From a bacterium (GTDB taxonomy: Bacteria > Patescibacteriota > Doudnabacteria > UBA920), in the NCBI GenBank assembly GCA_021789715.1, contig JAJYJE010000006.1:1-13399 (forward strand): a DNA stretch of 13,399 nucleotides. Reading direction: 5' to 3'. The notes under the pieces were generated by a model. That model had not been told where the DNA came from. It ran no database searches and saw nothing but the letters and a program-made list of their open reading frames with translations. Position numbers and translations under genes: made by a program. Of this stretch, positions 8,166-13,399 are shown one piece after another. Position 1 is the first letter of the stretch; the number at the start of each line of letters is the position of its first letter.

Positions 8166-8212
8166 AATACGGAAATTAATGCTAAGCCGCATTGTTCCGT
8201 TAGGTCCGTATT
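8166..8212. repeat. Nested inverted repeats between the AAA+ gene and the small helical gene
   Basis: AATACGGA (8166-8173) and TCCGTATT (8205-8212) form an 8-bp outer arm. AATGC (8178-8182) and GCATT (8189-8193) form an inner arm. Three CCGT(A/T) units follow one another at 8197-8219. The gap (8119-8227) has no open frame of note and no clear promoter. It may be a folded intercistronic RNA segment. Confidence 0.45.
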
Positions 8213-8227
8213 ATCCGTATGTTCGCA

Positions 8228-9907
8228 TTATGATAATAATTTTTGGCTGATCAGCGTCTCGCAGGTTTCCTCCACAAACCGCTTAACCGGGCGGGCGCCA
8301 AAACGCGGGTCAGCCAGCTGCTGGATCTTGGCGGATAAAATTTTCTGGTCAAGGGCAAACTTAATATTGTGTTGGGCCACTCTGTCTTCGATTTTCCTGA
8401 TTTCCAGTTTGGCAATGTCAAGCAGGTCATCGGCGTCTAAAGGCTTAAAGATAATAACCGCGTCAAACCGGTTTAAGAATTCCAGGCGAAAAGCCGCGGT
8501 CAGGGCCGGCATCAAACGCTGCCGCAGGAAATCTTCGCCGTAAATGTCCTCGCCGTTTTTGAAACCATCGATAATTTCCCGAACGCCCAGGTTGGATGTG
8601 GCCATGAGGATAGTTTGGGTAAAATCAACGGTCTCTCCCTGGCCGGAGGTCAACCTGCCGTCGTCCAAAATTTGCAGGAAAATATCGAATATTTTGGGGT
8701 TGGCTTTTTCTATTTCATCGAGCAAAACCAAACTGTACGGCTGCTGCTTGACCGCGTTGGTCAGGCCGCCGCCCGCATCAAACCCCACATAGCCGGCTGG
8801 CGCGCCTATGAGCCGGGACACGGTATGGGCCTGCCCAAACTCGGACATATCAATCCTGATGAAGCTTTCTTTTTTCCCGAAAATTTTATTGGCTAGCAGC
8901 TTGGCAGTCTCGGTTTTGCCCACGCCGGAAGGCCCCAGGACCAAAAATGATCCTAAGGGGCGGCGGGGATTTTTTAGTCCAAGTTTGGCGCGTTTAATAA
9001 TGGCGGCGATTTGGCCAATGGCCGGCGCCTGGCCCAGCACGCCTTGTCCCAGGTCCCGCTCCAGGGTTTTGAGCAGTTCTTTGTCGGTAATCTTAAGCTG
9101 GTTTAGCGGGATATTGGTTTTGTCGGCAACTATCCGGTAAACGTGATTATCGGTGATTGCCGATGCGGTTGCCGGCGTGCCGTTTGCCGGTTGTTGGACT
9201 TGCGCCAGGGCTATGGCCTCGTCCAGAATATTTATGGCCGCCTGTGGCAGCTGGCCCAAGGAGGCAAACCGCTCGCAGAGCTGCAGGATCAGCCGCAATT
9301 GGGCTTCGCCGGCCTCGACGGACGCTTTGCGCCTAAAGTTTTTGGCTGCTTGGTTTAAGATTGCCAGTTGCTCGGCGGGGCTTTGGGATTTAAGCGGCAA
9401 AGTCTCGAATAAATTAATAAAGCCGGGTTGTTGTTCGGCCAGCCATTTATATTCCCGTTCGTCGGCGGTAAGAACAAGCTGGATGCCGGGTTTTTCGGCC
9501 AGGGGTTTGAGCAGCTGGGCCATAATATGCAAAATTGCCGGCTTGTTGTGGATTAATTGGCCGAAATCGTCAATAACCAGCGCGCAGTCGGGCAGTGCGG
9601 ACAAAGCTTCCTTATATTTTTGCAGCGGCAATCCGGCGGATGCGTTAAGGGCCTGGAAGCTTTCGCTGTCCAGCTGGATAATATGACCCGCATAGCCGCT
9701 ATGCTGGGAATGCCGCGCCCATTCGCGAACCAGCGCGGTTTTGCCTATGCCGGACGGGCCTACCACAAAACAATTGTTATGGAGTCGGCGTTTGGTAACG
9801 CGCGAAATCCGCGCCAGTTCCTCGGTACGGCCGATAATTGGCTGCAGGCGGCCCTGCAAAGCCTCCCAGCGCAGATCGTAGTAGATGATTTTGGAAAAAT
9901 CGGACAT
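8228..9907 (-). CDS. Shortened ClpC/ClpB-type AAA+ ATPase with degenerate first domain
   Basis: 559 residues, a tandem AAA+ protein related to ClpA/B/C unfoldases. It lacks the ~150-residue Clp N-domain and the ClpB coiled-coil. D1 (~15-235) keeps I-I-G-R-T-E-E and Walker A G-P-S-G-I-G-K-T (50-57). Its Walker B ends D-D (113-114) instead of D-E. The pore loop (K-Y-R-G-E-F-E in relatives) is reduced to Q-K-Y-K-E-A, and the E-R-R-F arginine-finger region is replaced by P-G-F-I-N-L-F. D2 (~285-559) looks complete: Walker A 325-332, pore loop G-Y-V-G 372-375, Walker B L-V-L-L-D-E 393-398, sensor 1 N439, arginine finger R480 in F-L-N-R-F-D, sensor 2 G-A-R-P at 537-540. D2 should therefore hydrolyse ATP and thread substrates, with D1 mostly structural. 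No clear ClpP-binding (I/L/V)GF loop is seen, so it may remodel rather than degrade. It follows the 886-residue gene by 83 bases. Confidence 0.9.
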   Translation of the reverse strand: MSDFSKIIYYDLRWEALQGRLQPIIGRTEELARISRVTKRRLHNNCFVVGPSGIGKTALVREWARHSQHSGYAGHIIQLDSESFQALNASAGLPLQKYKEALSALPDCALVIDDFGQLIHNKPAILHIMAQLLKPLAEKPGIQLVLTADEREYKWLAEQQPGFINLFETLPLKSQSPAEQLAILNQAAKNFRRKASVEAGEAQLRLILQLCERFASLGQLPQAAINILDEAIALAQVQQPANGTPATASAITDNHVYRIVADKTNIPLNQLKITDKELLKTLERDLGQGVLGQAPAIGQIAAIIKRAKLGLKNPRRPLGSFLVLGPSGVGKTETAKLLANKIFGKKESFIRIDMSEFGQAHTVSRLIGAPAGYVGFDAGGGLTNAVKQQPYSLVLLDEIEKANPKIFDIFLQILDDGRLTSGQGETVDFTQTILMATSNLGVREIIDGFKNGEDIYGEDFLRQRLMPALTAAFRLEFLNRFDAVIIFKPLDADDLLDIAKLEIRKIEDRVAQHNIKFALDQKILSAKIQQLADPRFGARPVKRFVEETCETLISQKLLS

Positions 9908-9912
9908 AAAAC

Positions 9913-9991
9913 ATTTAAAAATAAAAAGATTGATGGATTTAAAGATTGCTGTGCGCCGCTAATCTTTTTACTGGTTACTCTATTTTTAAAT
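9913..9991. repeat. AT-rich inverted repeat between the 886-residue gene and the AAA+ gene
   Basis: ATTTAAAAATA (9913-9923) pairs with TATTTTTAAAT (9981-9991), and AAAAAGATT (9923-9931) with AATCTTTTT (9961-9969). AAAGATT (9941-9947) can pair with the same right arm instead, giving a tighter hairpin with a 13-base loop. It fills the 83-base gap and shares AAAGATTGA-type units with the larger inverted repeat at 12769-12852. It could be a weak terminator that tunes the downstream gene, or a dispersed intergenic repeat. Confidence 0.6.
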
Positions 9992-12651
9992 TATGATGCT
10001 GCCAATTCCCATTGCGCATTCCCGATGGTGCGCGTCTCGTTTTTTACGAATTCATCGTCGATAATGCTAATGCCGGAATTCTGAACGGTCCACGCAGGGT
10101 TAACGGGCGCTAAGATTTCCAGTGTGCCGCGCGGGGCTGAAATCCGAGTGGGGGTGGCGCGGGCAGGGGACGCCGTATTGGATATTCGGATCTGGCGGCT
10201 ATCAAGGCTGATGCCGGAAGATTTGGCGGCCGAAATGGGGTTATATGTTTTTCCTTCCCGGAGGTTGGAATAAGTAATCGGCCTTTCAATTTGGGAGCGG
10301 TCTTGCAGGCGAGCTTCCGTAAGGCCGAGCCGCGGCTGCTTGGAAATATTTTTCGCCGTTGTGGCCGGCAGGGATTCGCGCCCCGCGGGCTTAAGAGAAG
10401 CCGGCCTTGATTCGCTTACGGGCAGTTTCGCGTTTTTCGTTTCTTGGCGGTTTTGCCGGGCCTGGTTTTTTAAGTGATATGTCTCATTGCGCCGGCTTTC
10501 GGTAGCGGCGGCAACATTGGCGCCGCCCAGCCCGAGCCGTTCGGCCGCGGAAGAGCCAAAACTGGGAAATGCAGCAGCCTTGCGCCCCGGTTGGGCCGGA
10601 GAGCTCGTATGCCGCGCTATCCGACTGCGAACAGCAACTATTTTGGGCGCAAAAATGGCTTTGGCCGTTTCCTGTTTTTCCTCGGTTCTATGTTCGGCCA
10701 GGCGAATTCCGGTTTTGGCGGCTTTAGCCGTTTTGTTGTTAAAGTTGCTTCTTAATCGGCCCACGGATTGTGTGCTGTGGAAGAATTGGCTGATAGCCGA
10801 CGGCCGTAAAATCGTTCGTGGCGGTTGGTGTGGCTCTCTTGCGCTTTCGGCTTTTTGCGCTTCTGCCACGGTTTCCGGCTTCAGGACCATTAATGGTGAG
10901 GCAGTCTCTAAGCTGTGGCGGTCCGATTTTGGTTCATTGGCTATGATAAGCTTGCCGGGCTTGACGGTATCATAGGCTTGCCGGGTCAAATGACGGGATG
11001 AGGTAACTGCATTAGTGGAAATTCGGCTTCGGGATTGTTCCGATAATTTCTTGGCTTTTTCGTCCAGTGCGATGCCGGCGGATTCGGTTTTTACAGGCTG
11101 CCGATTGTCCGGTCCGAAATCGGCAGGACTCCTGCCGCGCAGGTTTTCCCCTCCACGGTAACCATGGAGAAGTTTGGGCGTGATTGCGGCCGTCTGGTTA
11201 CTGTCGGCTTGCTCCGAAACGACCGGCGCGGATTCGGCCGGCCGCAGTATTGGCGTGCTCTGCTCCGTTAGCTCTATAATAATGCCGTTTCGTTCCGCCG
11301 GCGCGGCAGGGATATTTTTGCCGAGGTTTCCGTCAAGTTTGGCGGACAAATGGGTTTTGCTGTCTAAATTTTGTGATACTAGGCTGCCCGATTTAGTTTT
11401 GCCCGTCGAGCCAAGTTTGTCCGAGCTTGGGAAGTAGCGCGGACTTGCAGCCTGCTCGTCTGGTGTTAAAGTCGGCCCTGTCTCCGTGCCACTGGAGCGG
11501 ACGGCTGCGGCCTCTCTGGCTGTCGGCGTATTTGAAATAGTTTTTTCAAGTGGCGAGAAAGGAGTGATGTTTGGTTCTATCGGGGTTCCGGTCTCCTGAG
11601 GAGAATTTTGGAGAAAGCCATGTTCTATTATAGGCGCAGGGGCGGCAAGTTTCGGATTAGTATCAACTAGGGGAAAGCCTAGCGAGTTAATTTCGGGTTG
11701 TTTTGCCGTCTGGCCGGCCTTGCGGGGTTGCCTGGCGTCAGTGGGGGGGATCCCGTCCGACCGTGCTTCCAATGTGCTGCGTTGACTTGCGTCCTCGGTT
11801 GGAGCAAGAATTGGCTTGCCGAAATCCGAGGCGTCCAAAGCTTGAGGGTAAACGGTTAGAGCTTCGGGCAACAATTCGGCTGTGGGTTTGGTGCGGAATA
11901 AATCAAAAACGGATCGGGCTTGTGACTGTTCGGTGTTCGGGTCCTCTGTCGCTGCTGCAGCCACAGTTTCCCAGGCACGTAGTCCTTGCGGTGTATAAAT
12001 AGAGACACCGTTAAGTTGCGGCTCTGTGCGAAGGGACGGGAAGGGGAGAGGCTCGTCGTCGTGAAGTTCAGAGGTGTTAATTTCCCGCTCCGTGCGTTTG
12101 GGGTTCGGTTCGTTGTCGGGCCGGTTAAATTTTGTCGCTAGGGCAAAAGTATAGTAAGTTTCCCCGCTAATAATGTGTACAATAACTTCAATTTCTTTTT
12201 CGCTCACGAGGACATTTTTGCCGAATGAAATTCCGTCGCCGGCCAGTTCCGCCAGCTGGGTTTTGAAATTGTTTTTTTGTTCTGCCGACGCTGCTCCCGA
12301 ATTTTCCATAAGTATCCCGGCGTCTTCCTCCTTGCCGTTGCGTATATGGACAAGTCTGCCGCGTTCGGCATCGAACCTGCCGGCAATCATCGGCTGGTAT
12401 TTTACTTCCAGTCCGGTTATGCCGAATTTTTCTTCCGCCTGCGCTACAAAACTCTCAGGGTCCGGTGCCGTGTCTTTTCCATCCTCAGACCGCAAGCCAA
12501 ACTCTCCGGGTGCGCCGCCATCTTTTTCTTCAAGTTCGACTCCGGCAATAACAAGATCTTTCTGGTCGGCAAAGCCGGCCTCACCGCTTTCGCTTGGGGC
12601 GCCAAAATTCAGTTCCTCTAAATCAATTGGTTCGTTTTCTCCGCTGTCCAT
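9991..12651 (-). CDS. Large cysteine-free, mostly disordered protein of unknown function
   Basis: 886 residues, not recognised. The first ~70 residues are strongly acidic (about 20 Asp/Glu against 4 Lys/Arg). Residues ~64-176 look like a small folded alpha/beta domain, ending in the strand-like I-E-V-I-V-H-I-I and Y-Y-T-F-A-L-A-T. Residues ~180-830 are low-complexity, rich in Ser, Pro, Ala, Glu, Arg and Lys, and become clearly basic from ~560. The last ~50 residues look more ordered (P-A-W-T-V, I-S-I-I-D-D-E-F, Q-W-E-L-A-A-S). There is no cysteine, membrane segment or signal peptide. It is the first gene of the minus-strand ATPase cluster, so it may be a client, scaffold or regulator of the two ATPases; this is inference. 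The ATG at 12649-12651 is the only plausible start, since an in-frame stop lies at 12688-12690. A terminator-like hairpin ends just before the ATG. Confidence 0.85.
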   Translation of the reverse strand: MDSGENEPIDLEELNFGAPSESGEAGFADQKDLVIAGVELEEKDGGAPGEFGLRSEDGKDTAPDPESFVAQAEEKFGITGLEVKYQPMIAGRFDAERGRLVHIRNGKEEDAGILMENSGAASAEQKNNFKTQLAELAGDGISFGKNVLVSEKEIEVIVHIISGETYYTFALATKFNRPDNEPNPKRTEREINTSELHDDEPLPFPSLRTEPQLNGVSIYTPQGLRAWETVAAAATEDPNTEQSQARSVFDLFRTKPTAELLPEALTVYPQALDASDFGKPILAPTEDASQRSTLEARSDGIPPTDARQPRKAGQTAKQPEINSLGFPLVDTNPKLAAPAPIIEHGFLQNSPQETGTPIEPNITPFSPLEKTISNTPTAREAAAVRSSGTETGPTLTPDEQAASPRYFPSSDKLGSTGKTKSGSLVSQNLDSKTHLSAKLDGNLGKNIPAAPAERNGIIIELTEQSTPILRPAESAPVVSEQADSNQTAAITPKLLHGYRGGENLRGRSPADFGPDNRQPVKTESAGIALDEKAKKLSEQSRSRISTNAVTSSRHLTRQAYDTVKPGKLIIANEPKSDRHSLETASPLMVLKPETVAEAQKAESAREPHQPPRTILRPSAISQFFHSTQSVGRLRSNFNNKTAKAAKTGIRLAEHRTEEKQETAKAIFAPKIVAVRSRIARHTSSPAQPGRKAAAFPSFGSSAAERLGLGGANVAAATESRRNETYHLKNQARQNRQETKNAKLPVSESRPASLKPAGRESLPATTAKNISKQPRLGLTEARLQDRSQIERPITYSNLREGKTYNPISAAKSSGISLDSRQIRISNTASPARATPTRISAPRGTLEILAPVNPAWTVQNSGISIIDDEFVKNETRTIGNAQWELAAS

Positions 12652-12713
12652 AAAAAATCCGCCTCTCCCGAGGCGGTAGGTAAAAAATTACGGATGCATT
12701 CCTGCTCGGGAGA
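12652..12713 (-). promoter_or_regulatory. Putative transcription attenuator in the leader of the 886-residue gene
   Basis: On the minus strand, CCGCCTC (12676-12670), loop GGGA and GAGGCGG (12665-12659) form a perfect 7-bp hairpin. It is followed by A, six T and the ATG at 12651, a Rho-independent terminator shape placed directly before the start codon. An upstream 9-mer TCTCCCGAG (12713-12705) is perfectly complementary to CTCGGGAGA (12672-12664), which spans the hairpin's loop and parts of both arms. The two pairings exclude each other, so this could switch between terminator and antiterminator. The hairpin also contains the only Shine-Dalgarno-like sequence (GGGAGAGG), so translation may be affected too. 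The trigger is unknown. Confidence 0.6.
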
Positions 12714-12720
12714 TTGCCAC

Positions 12721-12726
12721 ATTATA
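12721..12726 (-). promoter_or_regulatory. Possible proximal -10 box for the 886-residue gene
   Basis: A perfect TATAAT on the minus strand lies ~70 bases upstream of the ATG. Transcription from it would begin near 12714, at the very start of the attenuator's upstream 9-mer. No good -35 box sits at 16-18 bases; the nearest, TTGCCA, has a 12-base spacer. It is weaker evidence than the distal promoter at 12950-12978. Confidence 0.35.
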
Positions 12727-12768
12727 AAATTCCAGTCGTGGCAAATCCTTTTGGCATTCGGGCTTAAA

Positions 12769-12852
12769 TAAATTGAAAGACTTAAAGATTGAATGATTGA
12801 AAAATAAATGTTTCCAATCTTTCAGTTTTGTAATTTGTAATCTTTCAATTTA
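12769..12852. repeat. Long AT-rich inverted repeat with GATTGAA/TTTGTAA units
   Basis: TAAATTGAAAGA (12769-12780) pairs perfectly with TCTTTCAATTTA (12841-12852). The adjoining CTTAAAGATTG (12781-12791) pairs with CAATCTTTCAG (12815-12825) with one mismatch. Together they give a ~23-bp stem with a 15-base bulge on the right arm, made of two TTTGTAA units (12826-12840), and a 23-base loop. It lies in the long leader between the distal promoter and the attenuator. Related AAAGATTGA units occur at 9925-9947. Confidence 0.7.
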
Positions 12853-12949
12853 TTATCACCGTTGCGGCACAGTCCCGGAATGAATAAACATTGAAAGTTT
12901 ATCTTCACCGGAGTTCCCCAAAAGGGTAAATGTATTTAGCTGTGTTAAA

Positions 12950-12978
12950 AGTGTAAACCTCCAAAGGGCCCTTGTCAA
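12950..12978 (-). promoter_or_regulatory. Sigma70-type promoter with palindromic operator-like spacer
   Basis: On the minus strand, a consensus -35 box TTGACA (12978-12973) is followed after 17 bases by TACACT (12955-12950), a 4/6 match to TATAAT. Overlapping TTTACA-17-TACATT is a second reading slightly downstream. The perfect 10-bp palindrome AAGGGCCCTT (12964-12973) lies at the -35/spacer boundary, a usual place for a repressor site. Transcription would run toward the 886-residue gene with a ~290-base leader. Confidence 0.55.
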
Positions 12979-13035
12979 ATTAAATTAGCGAGCTGGCAGG
13001 CGATTAATTTTATAATTTTTTGTGGATATCGCCTA

Positions 13036-13398
13036 TCGGGTCTTGACGAGCATTTTGACTTTAAAATTTGATTGTGGCTTTATTAAATTTTGAATTTTTT
13101 TAGCATAAAACCCGATCCCTGATAAATATGAGAATATAGATAATATGAAACTATCAATAATAATTTTTTAGTTTTTCTTTGTTTCACCTTTAAAATCTTT
13201 GTATGCTTCACATATTGAATATTTTATATCATGTACTTTCAATCATAATAAAAAAGTAATTTAATAAAATAGGCTGAAAATAATTCATTTTCCAGTTTGA
13301 AAAGCATTAAGAACTTTTGGTGTTTCATTAATTATATTAAATTGAAAGAATTGTTTTACAAAAAAATTTTGAATCAGAGTTTTAAGCTTTAAAATCGT
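13036..13398 (-). pseudogene. Possible decayed reading frame in the AT-rich flank
   Basis: One minus-strand frame carries protein-like stretches broken by stops. About 37 codons run from the window edge to a TGA at 13285-13287 (contains I-N-E-T-P-K-V-L-N-A-F-Q-T-G-K). About 24 codons lie at 13242-13171 (contains I-C-E-A-Y-K-D-F-K-G-E-T). A further 44 codons lie at 13167-13036 (contains S-Y-L-S-G-I-G-F-Y-A-K-K-I and a membrane-like I/L/F run). A short alternative frame bridges the damaged middle (13288-13229). No start codon gives an intact gene. AT-rich DNA can look like this by chance, so the call is weak, and no family is recognised. Confidence 0.22.
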
Positions 13399-13399
13399 G

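Larger units (their letters stand above)
12652..13399. other. AT-rich non-coding flank
   Basis: About 750 bases without an intact gene, much richer in A+T than the coding part of the window. It holds the attenuator, a possible proximal -10 box, the long inverted repeat, the distal promoter and the possible decayed frame listed separately. Further inverted repeats are AGGCGAT/ATCGCCT (12998-13004 and 13028-13034) and ATCGGGT/ACCCGAT (13035-13041 and 13110-13116). No tRNA, rRNA or CRISPR structure was seen. Confidence 0.7.

Noticed and set aside
8228..9907. Clp ATPase partner of ClpP
   Set aside because: The region between sensor 1 and the arginine finger contains only D-G-F, not a clear hydrophobic-G-F loop at the expected spacing, and no ClpP gene lies nearby.
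9557..10084. Plus-strand 175-codon frame across the AAA+ and 886-residue gene junction
   Set aside because: It runs antisense over well-supported Walker A sequence and an intergenic hairpin, and its translation shows no family features.
6472..12651. Complete conjugation or type IV secretion system
   Set aside because: Only one coupling-type ATPase is present, with no relaxase, VirB4, VirB6-like membrane protein or transfer origin, so this label would overstate the evidence.
12173..12679. Plus-strand 168-codon frame opposite the start of the 886-residue gene
   Set aside because: The Ser/Pro/Ala-rich translation is typical of an antisense shadow, and it ends inside the leader hairpin.
12652..13399. 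CRISPR array, tRNA or replication origin in the AT-rich flank
   Set aside because: The repeats are inverted and too few to be a CRISPR array, no cloverleaf or T-loop consensus was found, and there is no cluster of DnaA boxes.

Overview
The window looks like chromosomal DNA from a candidate phyla radiation (Patescibacteria, Parcubacteria-like) bacterium. This is an inference from the gene types: a very long LysM/Ig-like surface protein, a membrane-anchored DsbA-like thioredoxin, a compact TraG/VirD4-type ATPase, and a shortened ClpC/ClpB-type ATPase. It is also supported by the near absence of Shine-Dalgarno sequences and by AT-rich GATTGAA-type repeats between genes. TGA is used as a normal stop, so there is no sign of the recoded-UGA lineages. 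The genes are fairly GC-rich, while the last ~750 bases are strongly AT-rich.

Layout. Bases 57-5438 (+) encode a 1793-residue exported protein. It has a basic/hydrophobic N-terminus, several Ig-like domains, a ~305-residue composite module present twice, a Gly/Ser linker, a putative-Ig (He_PIG-like) domain and a C-terminal LysM domain. A promoter (TTGCTT-17-TATAAT) precedes a 268-residue membrane-anchored thioredoxin-fold protein with a CPFC active site (5540-6346, +). A perfect hairpin with A- and T-tracts (6400-6429) serves as a shared terminator for this gene and the convergent minus-strand cluster.

The minus-strand cluster reads leftward from about 12950. In order it encodes an 886-residue, cysteine-free, mostly disordered protein of unknown function (9991-12651), a two-domain AAA+ ATPase with a decayed first domain and an intact second domain (8228-9907), a 102-residue helical protein (7810-8118), and a soluble TraG/VirD4/HerA-type ATPase (6472-7749). 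A protein-remodelling ATPase, a translocation-type ATPase, a small helical partner and a large disordered protein together suggest a transport or surface-assembly machine. The plus-strand surface protein is a plausible client, but this is hypothesis only.

The most unusual element is the leader of the 886-residue gene. A terminator-like hairpin with a six-T run ends one base before the ATG (minus strand). A 9-nt segment further upstream is perfectly complementary to the top of that hairpin, so two mutually exclusive folds are possible, as in transcription attenuation. A good promoter (TTGACA-17-TACACT) lies ~300 bases upstream, with a perfect AAGGGCCCTT palindrome at the -35/spacer boundary. 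The AT-rich right end holds this control region, a long inverted repeat, and possible remains of a decayed minus-strand reading frame.
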